Positions 36,371 through 44,447 of a DNA stretch of 64,000 nt are shown in pieces (the stretch's first letter is position 1; the number at the start of each line of letters is the position of its first letter). Location of the stretch: NCBI GenBank assembly GCA_963814975.1, contig CAWFFB010000011.1, forward strand, positions 1-64,000, written 5' to 3'. The notes below the pieces were generated by a model. The model had not been told where the DNA came from and searched no databases. It saw only the letters and a list, made by a program, of their open reading frames with translations. The DNA is from CAVUXJ01 sp963814975 (GTDB lineage Bacteria; Acidobacteriota; Vicinamibacteria; Vicinamibacterales; CAVVIG01). The position numbers were made by a program, and so were the translations under genes.

Positions 36371-39300
36371 GTGTCCTCGTACGTCGAGATCCACACTGCC
36401 TCTGCCTTCAGCTTTCTTCAAGGCGCGTCGCTGCCCGAAGCGATCGTGGACCGCGCCGCGGATCTGGGCTACCCCGCGCTGGCGCTCCTCGACCGTGACG
36501 GGGTCTACGGAGCGCCGCGGTTCCACAAGGCCGCTCTCGCCGCGGGCATCAGGCCGATCATCGGCGCCGAACTTACCCTGACGGGAAACCTCAAGTCTCA
36601 AGTCTCAAGTCCCAAGAAAGACGTCCGCGGCAAGCCTTCTTCAGACTCGAGACTTGACACGTCAGATTCCAGATTGACTTCAGACTTCAGACTTGAGACT
36701 TCAGACTTTCGTTGGACCCTGCCCGTCCTCTGCGAAAGCCAGGAGGGCTATCGCAATCTCTGCCGTCTCGTCACCCGCATGAAACTGCGCTCGCCGAAAG
36801 GCGAGGGCGCCCTCGAGCTCGACGAGCTCGACGGCTTCACCACCGGCCTTGTCGCGCTGGCAGGCCGCGCGGCGCTCGATACACGCCGGTTCGGCGTGGG
36901 CGGCCTGCTCGATCGCCTCGTCGGTCTCTTCGGCCGCGATCGCACGTACGTCGAGCTGCAGCGGCATGCCCGCCGGGACGAGGAAGCCGACAACCAGGCG
37001 CTGGCCGCGCTGGCCGCGGCGTTCCGGGTGCCGGTCGTCGCCACCGGCGGCGTCCGCTTCGCGACGCCAGCCGAGCGGCCGCTGTTCGACGTCCTGACGT
37101 GCATCCACCACCACACCGATCTCGCGCATGCCGGCCGGCGGCTGGCGCCGAATGCCGAGCGGTACCTGCACTCGCGCGACACCATGGCGGCCCGGTTCGC
37201 GGATCGTCCCGACGCGATCGCCCGATCGGCGGAACTGGCCGATCGGCTTCAATTCACGATGGCCGATCTCGGCTACCGCTTTCCCGCCTATCCGGTGCCG
37301 CACGGCGACACCCAGGCGTCGTTTCTTCGCCAGATGACGGAGGTCGGCGCGCGCGATCGCTATCGGCCGTATCACGATCGGGCCCGCGCCCAGATCGCGC
37401 GCGAGCTCGATCTCATCGAGACGCTCGATCTCGCCGGCTATTTTCTGATCGTCTGGGACATCGTGAACTTCTGCCGCCAGCACGACATCCTGGTGCAGGG
37501 CCGCGGGTCGGCCGCCAACAGCGCGGTGTGCTACAGCCTCGGCATCACCGCCGTCGATCCGGTCGGGATGGATCTCCTGTTCGAGCGGTTTCTGTCGGCG
37601 GAGCGCGGCGAATGGCCGGACATCGATCTCGACCTGCCGAGCGGCGACCGGCGGGAGCGGGTCATCCAGCACGTGTACGACAAATACGGCCGGCTGGGCG
37701 CAGCGATGACCGCCAACGTGATCACCTACCGCGGCAGGAGTGCCGCGCGCGAAGTGGGGAAGGCGCTCGGGTTCGAGGCGGCGCAGATCGATCGCCTGGC
37801 GAAGGTGATGAACAACTTCGAGTTCACCGATCCGGCCGATACGCTGCCCAGGCATCTCGCGTCGGTCGGCCTCGATCTGAACTCGGACGGCGTCCGGCTG
37901 TTCGCGCGCCTCTGGGGGGAAATCCAGGACCTGCCGCGCCATCTCGGGCAACACTCCGGCGGCATGGTGATCTGCCAGGGTCAGCTCGACGCCGTCGTGC
38001 CGCTCGAGAACGCGAGCATGCCGGGCCGCGTGGTCGTGCAGTGGGACAAGGACGATTGCGCCGACATGGGGATCGTGAAGGTCGATCTTCTCGGTCTCGG
38101 GATGATGGCGGCGCTCCAGGACGCGCTCGCCCTGGTGAACGGACCGGGCGCAAGGCTCAAGGCTCAAGGCTCAAGGTTCAAGGATGACGCCTCGAAGCAG
38201 GCCTCTTCAGACTTGAGACTTGAGCCGTCAGACTTGAGACTTGAGACTTCACCCCTTCCTCCCTGTCGTGTTGACCTCGCTCACCTTCCTCAGGACGACC
38301 CGGCGGTGTTTCGCATGTTGTGCGACGCGGACACGGTCGGGGTCTTCCAGGTCGAATCGCGCGCCCAGATGGCGACGCTGCCGCGTCTCAAGCCGGCCTG
38401 TTTTTATGACATCGTCGTGCAGGTGGCGATCATCCGCCCGGGTCCGATCGTCGGCCAGATGGTGCATCCCTACCTGAACCGGCGCGCGGGACGGGAAGCC
38501 GTCCGTTACCCGCATCCCTCGCTCGAGCCGATCCTGGCCCGGACGCTCGGCGTGCCGCTCTTTCAGGAGCAATTGCTCCGCATCGCGATGGTGGCCGCCG
38601 GGTTTACCGGCGGACAGGCTGAGGATCTGCGCCGCGCGTTCGGGTTCAAGCGATCCGCGCGGCGCATGAAGCAGATCGAGCGGCAGCTTCGCGACGGAAT
38701 GACTCGACAGGGCATCGACGGCGATGCCGCCGAGCAGATCATCACGGCGATTACGTCGTTCGCGCTCTATGGGTTTCCCGAATCGCACGCCGCGAGCTTC
38801 GCCCTGCTGGCCTATGCCAGCGCGTACCTCAAAGCGCATTACCCCGCCGCGTTCTATACCGCGCTCCTCAACAACCAGCCGATGGGGTTCTACCATCCAT
38901 CGACACTTGTCAAGGACGCGCAGCGCCGGGGCGTCCGGTTTCAGCCCATCGACGTCCAGGTGTCGGAGCGGGATTGCATTGTGGAGGCCGACGGGTCAAT
39001 CCGATTGGGACTGCGATATGTGAATGGACTGCGCGAGCAGGCGGGAACACTCATCGCGCGCGGACCCATCCGCCCCCGGCTGGACGACGACGGCGCCCGT
39101 CCCGCGATCTGCCCGAAATGCGCCTGCGACGATCCGTCCATGCTCGAACGCGTGGATCGGAGGAGCTGGTTCTGCAACAACTGCTCGCACGACTGGCTCC
39201 GGCCGGAGCGTCTCCCTCGCGCCGGTGGCCGTTTTGCGTCGCTCGACGATCTCATCGCGACGGCCGGCCTGCGCCGCACCGAGGTCATCACGCTCGCCGA

Positions 39301-39919
39301 TATCGGCGCGCTCAATTCGTTCGGGTACGACCGCCGGTCGGCGCTATGGCAGGCCGAACGTGCCGTACGCCCCTCCGGCGAGCTCTTCACCACGATCGCA
39401 GCGGAGCACCCCGGGCACGCCGGGCACGCCGGGCCTTACGACGGTGAGGACGCTGCATGCTCGGCGGCCGCGGCGGTTGACATGGACTGTCCGCTCACCC
39501 CCATGACCGAGGGGGAGCGGTTGGTCGCTGATTATGCGGGTACCGGTCTCACCGTGGGCCGCCATCCCATGGCGCTCAGACGCGACGAGCTGGCGACGCG
39601 CGGTGTGATGCGCGCCATCGATCTGCACACCGCTCGCCAGGGCCGCCGCATCCGCGTCGCGGGGATGGTCATTACCAGGCAGCGCCCGGGAACGGCGAAA
39701 GGCTTTGTCTTCCTCACCCTCGAGGACGAGACCGGCATCGCCAACATCATCGTGCAGCCGGATCTTTTCGCACGCGATCGCCTGATCATTGTCGAAGAGC
39801 CATTTCTGATGGTCGAAGGGGTGCTCCAGAATCAGGAGGGCGTCACCTCAGTGCGGGCCGAGGCGGTACACGCCATGCGCGGGCTGGATGTCGATTTCGA
39901 CGCTCACGATTTTTATTGA
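36371..39919 (+). CDS. dnaE2: Error-prone DNA polymerase DnaE2
   Basis: C-family polymerase for mutagenic bypass. 1182 residues from a GTG. PHP domain at the start (YVEIHTASAFSFLQGASLPE), catalytic aspartates in PDIDLDLPSG (D417, D419, D421), GRGSAANSAVCY, the FPESHAASFALLAYASAYLK block, and a C-terminal OB fold (IRVAGMVITRQRPGTAKGF). It ends near the DnaE2-type terminus without the replicative tau-binding tail. Unusual: two heptad-repeat-encoded inserts (about residues 74-115 and 592-630) and a zinc-ribbon-like insert (C914-X2-C917-X17-C935-X2-C938) ahead of the helix-hairpin-helix region. Third gene of the SOS-type operon. Confidence 0.93.
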   Translation: MSSYVEIHTASAFSFLQGASLPEAIVDRAADLGYPALALLDRDGVYGAPRFHKAALAAGIRPIIGAELTLTGNLKSQVSSPKKDVRGKPSSDSRLDTSDSRLTSDFRLETSDFRWTLPVLCESQEGYRNLCRLVTRMKLRSPKGEGALELDELDGFTTGLVALAGRAALDTRRFGVGGLLDRLVGLFGRDRTYVELQRHARRDEEADNQALAALAAAFRVPVVATGGVRFATPAERPLFDVLTCIHHHTDLAHAGRRLAPNAERYLHSRDTMAARFADRPDAIARSAELADRLQFTMADLGYRFPAYPVPHGDTQASFLRQMTEVGARDRYRPYHDRARAQIARELDLIETLDLAGYFLIVWDIVNFCRQHDILVQGRGSAANSAVCYSLGITAVDPVGMDLLFERFLSAERGEWPDIDLDLPSGDRRERVIQHVYDKYGRLGAAMTANVITYRGRSAAREVGKALGFEAAQIDRLAKVMNNFEFTDPADTLPRHLASVGLDLNSDGVRLFARLWGEIQDLPRHLGQHSGGMVICQGQLDAVVPLENASMPGRVVVQWDKDDCADMGIVKVDLLGLGMMAALQDALALVNGPGARLKAQGSRFKDDASKQASSDLRLEPSDLRLETSPLPPCRVDLAHLPQDDPAVFRMLCDADTVGVFQVESRAQMATLPRLKPACFYDIVVQVAIIRPGPIVGQMVHPYLNRRAGREAVRYPHPSLEPILARTLGVPLFQEQLLRIAMVAAGFTGGQAEDLRRAFGFKRSARRMKQIERQLRDGMTRQGIDGDAAEQIITAITSFALYGFPESHAASFALLAYASAYLKAHYPAAFYTALLNNQPMGFYHPSTLVKDAQRRGVRFQPIDVQVSERDCIVEADGSIRLGLRYVNGLREQAGTLIARGPIRPRLDDDGARPAICPKCACDDPSMLERVDRRSWFCNNCSHDWLRPERLPRAGGRFASLDDLIATAGLRRTEVITLADIGALNSFGYDRRSALWQAERAVRPSGELFTTIAAEHPGHAGHAGPYDGEDAACSAAAAVDMDCPLTPMTEGERLVADYAGTGLTVGRHPMALRRDELATRGVMRAIDLHTARQGRRIRVAGMVITRQRPGTAKGFVFLTLEDETGIANIIVQPDLFARDRLIIVEEPFLMVEGVLQNQEGVTSVRAEAVHAMRGLDVDFDAHDFY
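36590..36715. repeat. Heptad-repeat hairpin inside dnaE2, first copy
   Basis: Left arm caagtct, caagtct, caagtcc. After a spacer of about 50 nt comes a right arm of cagactt / gagactt units. It is translated within the PHP domain as a linker with SLKSQ-like and DFRLETS-like heptapeptides, and other DnaE2 proteins as I know them have no such insert at this place. Confidence 0.8.
38150..38262. repeat. Heptad-repeat hairpin inside dnaE2, second copy
   Basis: Left arm with four ctcaagg-type units, about 30 nt of spacer, then a right arm of six gagactt/cagactt units. Encodes KAQGSRFK and SDLRLEPSDLRLETS, a heptapeptide repeat arising from three 7-bp units. Lies between the palm and the following fingers-like region, in frame. 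Confidence 0.8.
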
Positions 39920-39920
39920 C

Positions 39921-40041
39921 GAAAGGTTCTAAGCGTTCAAAGGTGCTAAGGTTCGAGGGTGCTAAGGGTGCTTAGGATTCTGCAGGCCGAACGAACCCTT
40001 GGTGCTCAAGCACCTTTAGCACCCTGAACCTCAGTACCTCT
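39921..40041. repeat. Imperfect inverted repeat of short units between convergent genes
   Basis: Left half repeats aaggtgcta / agggtgcta and the right half repeats tagcacctt / agcaccct, so the halves can pair. It separates dnaE2 from the convergent response regulator and may act as a two-way terminator. The unit differs from the caagtct family but the design is the same. Confidence 0.6.
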
Positions 40042-40461
40042 TTAGTGCATCTGCGCGAGGGGACGGGGATGGCTGCCTCGATTGGAGGCAAGCAGCGAGT
40101 GCGCGAGATCGATCAGATCCTCGAACCAGAGAGGCTTGAAGCGCAATTCCGCGCCGAGCTCGTTCAGTTCCCGTGCGATGCTGTCGTCGAGGTCGTAGTC
40201 GCCCGTTACAATCGCGACAGGCGTGTCGTAATACTGCTCCTGAGCGCGTAGTCGATAGAGAAATCCCAAGCCGTTGATCAGGGGCATCCGGAGGTCGACG
40301 ATGATGGCGTCCGGCGTTTCGATGAGCGCTTCGCGCAGCCCGGCCTCGGCGTCGAGGGCCGTCCGGACCTCGTGTCCCTCGAGGCGCAGCACCCGTGCGA
40401 AGGTTTGGGTGGTCGCCTCGTCGTCGTCGATAATAAGGACTCTGCTCGGCGGGGTGTTCAT
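40042..40461 (-). CDS. Single-domain response regulator
   Basis: 139 residues, a receiver domain with no output domain. Acidic pocket IIDDDE, phosphoacceptor D56 in IIVDLRMP, signalling residues in VAIVTGDY and a conserved Lys in RFKPLW. No histidine kinase is adjacent. Its start overlaps the stop of the upstream 72-aa gene (ATGA), so the two are translated together. It probably acts by protein contact, as stand-alone receivers do. Confidence 0.88.
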   Translation of the reverse strand: MNTPPSRVLIIDDDEATTQTFARVLRLEGHEVRTALDAEAGLREALIETPDAIIVDLRMPLINGLGFLYRLRAQEQYYDTPVAIVTGDYDLDDSIARELNELGAELRFKPLWFEDLIDLAHSLLASNRGSHPRPLAQMH

Positions 40462-40676
40462 ACGGCGACCTCTGTCCGGTTCGATCTCGCCCTGCACGCA
40501 GTGGTCATCAGATGTTCGAGCTCTGCTTCGCGCGTCAGCGCCTCCGGCAAGGCGCGGAAGTACTCGACGATCGAGCCGTGGGGATGTTGCATCGTCAGCC
40601 GGTACGGGCCGTCAGCACCAAGAGAGGTCAGCTCCCAGTGTATGAGGTCCACGCCCGCTATGAAGATATTCGACAT
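40458..40676 (-). CDS. Small hypothetical protein coupled to the response regulator
   Basis: 72 residues (MSNIFIAGVDLIHWELTSLG start), no known domain recognised. Mixed alpha/beta character with LTMQHPHGSIVEYF and a Glu/Leu-rich helix, no signal peptide or membrane segment. The ATGA overlap with the receiver gene suggests a partner or target of the regulator. Confidence 0.65.
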   Translation of the reverse strand: MSNIFIAGVDLIHWELTSLGADGPYRLTMQHPHGSIVEYFRALPEALTREAELEHLMTTACRARSNRTEVAV

Positions 40677-40747
40677 CGTGAAACCTCAACCGCAAGCGGT
40701 ATGCCTACCCATCGGTGCGCGGGTCTGCACGGTGCGGCCACGGGCGC

Positions 40748-40787
40748 GTGTGCCATGTCAGACCACCTGCCTGCGGTTTTGGCACAC
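40748..40787. promoter_or_regulatory. Inverted repeat GTGTGCCA / TGGCACAC
   Basis: Perfect 8-bp arms separated by 24 nt in the divergent gap between the 72-aa gene and the phospholipase-D-like gene. It could be an operator for either gene. No sigma-54 -12 element follows the TGGCAC, so I do not call a promoter. Confidence 0.35.
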
Positions 40788-40909
40788 GTTCCCCAGGCCG
40801 CGCCAACCAGCCGGGCAGAGGACGCCGACGAGGAGACTCAGCCTTGGCCACAAATTTGCTGCAGCTCTCCAGTAATGCCACGCTTCACCTACGCCCAAGG
40901 AACGTTCCG

Positions 40910-41989
40910 ATGAAGCTCATCGTTCAGCCTGATGCGGGCATAGCCCCGGTCATCACGGCAATCAAGCAGGCCAAGAAATCGATCGACATCCTCATTTTCA
41001 GACTCGACCGAGCGGAGCTGGCGCGCGCCCTCGAAGCAGCCGTGGCCCGAGGCATCAACGTCCGGGCGCTGACGGCACATACCAATCGCGGCGGGGAGAA
41101 GAACCTCCGTAAGCTCGAGCTGGAGCTGCTCCAATGCGGGGTGACCGTCTCGCGCACGGCTGACGATCTGCTGAGGTATCACGGCAAGATGATGATCGTC
41201 GACAACGCCATTCTGCACGTATACGGCTTCAACTTCACCGGCCGCGACATGGGCCAGAGCCGCAGCCTCGGGATCGTGACGAAAAACCGGAAGCTGGTGC
41301 AGGAAGCGAGCAAGCTGTTCGAGGCCGATTTCAACCGACAGTCTTATGCACCCGGCGCCGGCCGTTTCGTCGTGAGCCCTGAAAATGGTCGCGAGCGTCT
41401 CACGAAGTTCATCCAGGGCGCGCGCCGCGAGCTCCTCATCTACGATCCGAAAGTGAGCGACGATGCCATTCTCCGCATCCTGGTCGAGCGACAGAAGGCG
41501 GGTGTGGACGTCAAGGTGATCGGGCGCGTGGAAGCCAAGTGGAATATCAAGTCCGAGAAGTTTCCGGGCAAGCGGCTCCACATCCGCGCGATCGTGCGCG
41601 ATGGCTTGCGCGGGTTCCTCGGCAGCCAGAGCCTTCGCCGCCTCGAGCTCGAGAAGCGCCGGGAAGTCGGCCTCATCGTTGTCGACCCCAAGGTGGTGAA
41701 CGAGATGAAAGCCATCTTCGAGACCGATTGGGCGCAGACAGAGAGCGGGCGGAAGGAAGCCAAGAAGCGAGCCAAGGCCGGCGAGGCGCCGCTTAAGAAG
41801 GCCGACAAGAAAGCTTATAAGAAGGCGGAAGAGAGAGCCGCGAAGAGGGCCAGGAAGGCCGAGAAGAAAGCCGCGAAGATGGCCAAGAAGGAGGCGAAGA
41901 AGGCCGAAAAGGCCGGGAAATTCCAGAGGAAAGCCGGCAAGAAAGCCGACAGAGTCGTGCGGAAATACGAGAAGCGCGCGGTCGCCTAG
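40910..41989 (+). CDS. Phospholipase-D-like protein with lysine-rich H1-like tail
   Basis: 359 residues from an ATG with AAGGA upstream. Two PLD-type repeats. The first has a complete HKD motif (H91-G-K93 to D98, YHGKMMIVD). The second has Arg for Lys (H224-I-R226 to D231, LHIRAIVRD), followed by GSQSLRRLELEKRREVG. About 80 C-terminal residues are Lys/Ala/Glu-rich (KKADKKAYKKAEERAAK) like histone H1 or AlgP tails and would bind nucleic acid. No signal peptide, so it is cytoplasmic. A nuclease or DNA-end-processing role is plausible but unproven. Confidence 0.82.
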   Translation: MKLIVQPDAGIAPVITAIKQAKKSIDILIFRLDRAELARALEAAVARGINVRALTAHTNRGGEKNLRKLELELLQCGVTVSRTADDLLRYHGKMMIVDNAILHVYGFNFTGRDMGQSRSLGIVTKNRKLVQEASKLFEADFNRQSYAPGAGRFVVSPENGRERLTKFIQGARRELLIYDPKVSDDAILRILVERQKAGVDVKVIGRVEAKWNIKSEKFPGKRLHIRAIVRDGLRGFLGSQSLRRLELEKRREVGLIVVDPKVVNEMKAIFETDWAQTESGRKEAKKRAKAGEAPLKKADKKAYKKAEERAAKRARKAEKKAAKMAKKEAKKAEKAGKFQRKAGKKADRVVRKYEKRAVA

Positions 41990-41999
41990 CGCTCCGTCT

Positions 42000-43010
42000 T
42001 CAGGCGTGCCGGCTCGGGCCGGTCTGGAGAGTGGCGGTGTCCTGGCGCTGCGGGCTTCGCCAGAAGTCCATCGTCGACACGCGGTGCACGCAGCCGACGG
42101 TGCAATACGGTGCGCACGGCTTCGGCGTCGAGAACTCGTGACGGATATCAGCGGTCGTGTACGCGTCGAGCGGCACGCCCGGGTAGCCACGCTGCTGCGA
42201 GCAGTAGTGCACCAGCCCGTCCTCGCAGACATAGAGATACCGCGCCCCTGCGCGGCACCGCCACTCGTTGGGCCTGCCGTCCGCGAGGTTGTCCTGAAAG
42301 TTTGTGATCCCCGAGTATAGATTCTTGAAGACCTGCCACGGGCCGCTGATGGCTGCAGATACCTCGTCGTACACCTTGCGTTCGGCCGGCCCCAGCGGTT
42401 TCAGACGTCCCGATCCGTCGTGGATGATGCCAATGGAGGTGGAGAAGCCCAGCGACTGTGCCCGCGCGTTGATGAGGCGGGCATCCTCGGGGTTCTTGAT
42501 GCCTCCGCCCAAGACCGAGTTGATGTTCACGTCGAAGGTGGCGTGATCCCTGAGCTGCTCGAGCTTCTTGTCGAGCAGCCGAAGACTCTTCTTCGAGACC
42601 TCATCGGGCTCGGCGTTGTCGATGCTGATCTGCATGAAGTCGAGGCCGGCCCGGTTCAATTCCTGGATCCGCTTGGGGACGAGAAAGTACCCGTTCGTGA
42701 TCAGGCCGGCCATCATGCCGCGGACGCGGATATGGCGGATCAGGGCGTCGAGATCCGGGTGGAGCATCGGCTCACCGCCGCTGAAGGCGACGACCGAAGT
42801 GCCGAGGTCCGCCAGCTTGTCGATACGCCGGCGCATCGTGTCGGCAGGAACCGGCGCGGAGACCTTGTCGTACTCGTTGCAATACCCGCAGTCGATGTTG
42901 CACCGCCGGATCGGAATGATCTGGACGAGCAGCGGATGTGCCGTGTGCACGAGCCCCCGGGCGAATGCTCGTAGCGATCGCGCCTTGCGGCCGAAGGTCG
43001 CCCGGCGCAT
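42000..43010 (-). CDS. Radical SAM protein with C-terminal SPASM-like cysteines
   Basis: 336 residues. Cluster motif C37-X3-C41-X2-C44 (RRCNIDCGYC), SAM-binding FSGGEP, and a C-terminal set of cysteines (CRAG, YVC, HYC, CAPYCTVGC) that could hold auxiliary iron-sulfur clusters as in SPASM or twitch enzymes. The start ATG overlaps the stop of the upstream radical SAM gene. Substrate unknown; no precursor peptide is visible nearby. Confidence 0.88.
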   Translation of the reverse strand: MRRATFGRKARSLRAFARGLVHTAHPLLVQIIPIRRCNIDCGYCNEYDKVSAPVPADTMRRRIDKLADLGTSVVAFSGGEPMLHPDLDALIRHIRVRGMMAGLITNGYFLVPKRIQELNRAGLDFMQISIDNAEPDEVSKKSLRLLDKKLEQLRDHATFDVNINSVLGGGIKNPEDARLINARAQSLGFSTSIGIIHDGSGRLKPLGPAERKVYDEVSAAISGPWQVFKNLYSGITNFQDNLADGRPNEWRCRAGARYLYVCEDGLVHYCSQQRGYPGVPLDAYTTADIRHEFSTPKPCAPYCTVGCVHRVSTMDFWRSPQRQDTATLQTGPSRHA

Positions 43011-43990
43011 CAGGCGGGCGACTCCACGAGGCGGCGTCGCCGGATGCGCTCTCCGACCTTCATCGAGCCGCTGAAGATCGAGCCCACCGGAATGACTCCA
43101 AGCAGATGGTGCCTGGCGACCGCCGCGAGACCCGCGGAGGCGATGCAGCCGCAATTGGAGCAATCCGGAGCGCCGCCGAACTGACAGGGGGTGATGAGCG
43201 TCTTCAGGTCCGCGGAGATGGTGGTGGTCGTCCGCGAGAACACGCAGTCCTCGGGGGAAGACGGCGGATTCGCGTAGACGTCGAGCAGGCCCTTTGGTGC
43301 TTCCAGCTTGGGATACTTGAGGCGCAGCGCCATCAGGTCGGCCACGACGCGCTGCCGGTCGGCCGGCGTCAGCCGCTCCGCCGAGGTTTCTCCGATCTGG
43401 GGAGTGTAAAGGCTCATCCAGATCTTCGCCGTCTCCTCCCGGGCGGACCAGAAGCGAAGGAATTCCTCGAGATAGCCTGCCCGGTGGATCTGTTGTCTCG
43501 TAACCGTGCAATGAACCGTGATCCTCTGGCCCTCGATATGCTTCAGGATCCGGGCGTAGGTGGCCGGCGTCCGCCGCGCATCGTGCTCAGGCTGCAGCCC
43601 GTCGATCGAGACGACGAGGGTGAATCGCGGCAAGCTGCTCCAGTGCCGGGGAATCTCGCGGACCGCGCTCGTGACGACCTGAGCGTGGATGCCCCGGGCG
43701 ATCACCAGGGGAAGCAGGGTGTTCAGCTCCTTGTACCGGACCAATGGCTCGCCGCCGACGATGGAGACGTGGAGAGGGCGATGGTGGTCGATCAAGCGCA
43801 TCACGCCGTCCACGAGGGCCTGGCCCTTGAAGTCCCGAACCTCGCGCAGCGTCACCTCGCCGCCGAGATGGTCCTCGCCATATGCATAGCAGCCGGGACA
43901 GTGCAGCGGGCATTCACGGGTGATTTCAATCGAGAGCGACGGCACATATCCGGTGAGAATACGGCCCCAGGCTGTGATGATCCCATTCAT
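43010..43990 (-). CDS. Radical SAM protein, first of a coupled pair
   Basis: 326 residues. C27-X3-C31-X2-C34 (ECPLHCPGCYAYG), SAM-binding SIVGGEPLVRY and VVSIDGLQPEHD, and a C-terminal cysteine group (PCQFGGAPDCSNCGC) for an auxiliary cluster. It shares an ATGA overlap with the second radical SAM gene, so both enzymes are probably made in equal amounts and act on one pathway. Divergent from the SET gene across 64 bp. Function unknown. Confidence 0.88.
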   Translation of the reverse strand: MNGIITAWGRILTGYVPSLSIEITRECPLHCPGCYAYGEDHLGGEVTLREVRDFKGQALVDGVMRLIDHHRPLHVSIVGGEPLVRYKELNTLLPLVIARGIHAQVVTSAVREIPRHWSSLPRFTLVVSIDGLQPEHDARRTPATYARILKHIEGQRITVHCTVTRQQIHRAGYLEEFLRFWSAREETAKIWMSLYTPQIGETSAERLTPADRQRVVADLMALRLKYPKLEAPKGLLDVYANPPSSPEDCVFSRTTTTISADLKTLITPCQFGGAPDCSNCGCIASAGLAAVARHHLLGVIPVGSIFSGSMKVGERIRRRRLVESPA

Positions 43991-44054
43991 TTGCTGTCAA
44001 CTATAACAGTGACGGCCGAGGTTTCGGAAAACGCGACCGTGTATCCTAGAAGGG

Positions 44055-44447
44055 ATGATCCAGCGCCGAAAATCCCGAATCCACCGATGGGGCGTGTTTG
44101 CGACCGCCACGATTCCGAAGAACACGCGCATCATCCATTACGCCGGTGAAAAGATTTCGAATCGGGAAAGCCTCCGCCGGGAGCGGCGCTACATCAGAAA
44201 CGGCCATATCTGGTGCTTCAAGCTGACGAACCGTACGGTGATTGATGCGGGCGTCGGCGGGAACATCGCCCGGTACATCAACCACGCGTGCCAGCCGAAC
44301 TGTTACGTGGACATCAAGAAGGGCATCATCTGGATTCGGGCGTCGCGCACGATTCGCAGAGGCGAAGAGCTCACGTACCACTACAACACCGATGGCGAGG
44401 GGCTGATCATGTGCAGGTGCGTCGCAGGATGCCAGACCCTCTTGTGA
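44055..44447 (+). CDS. SET domain-containing protein
   Basis: 130 residues, a minimal SET fold as in protein-lysine methyltransferases. Hallmarks are GVFATATIPKNTRI, the SAM-pocket INHACQPNCYVDI, GEELTYHYN near the C-terminus and a post-SET-like CRCVAGC. Small bacterial SET proteins can methylate histone-like proteins. A possible substrate encoded 2 kb away is the Lys-rich tail of the phospholipase-D-like protein. First gene of a three-gene overlapping run. Confidence 0.9.
   Translation: MIQRRKSRIHRWGVFATATIPKNTRIIHYAGEKISNRESLRRERRYIRNGHIWCFKLTNRTVIDAGVGGNIARYINHACQPNCYVDIKKGIIWIRASRTIRRGEELTYHYNTDGEGLIMCRCVAGCQTLL

Noticed and set aside
36701..38187. Long open frames overlapping dnaE2 on both strands
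   Set aside because: dnaE2 has clear motifs across this span. The others have skewed composition and no family signal.
40775..40800. Sigma-54 promoter (TGGCAC)
   Set aside because: No GC pair or TTGC-like -12 element at the required distance. Explained better as an arm of an inverted repeat.
40889..42232. A 447-codon minus-strand frame over the phospholipase-D-like gene
   Set aside because: Antisense of the Lys-rich gene, composed of Leu-rich shadow sequence.
42000..44055. RiPP precursor peptide for the radical SAM pair
   Set aside because: I found no short frame with a good start next to either gene. The 72-aa protein at 40.5 kb is coupled to a response regulator and lies beyond another gene.
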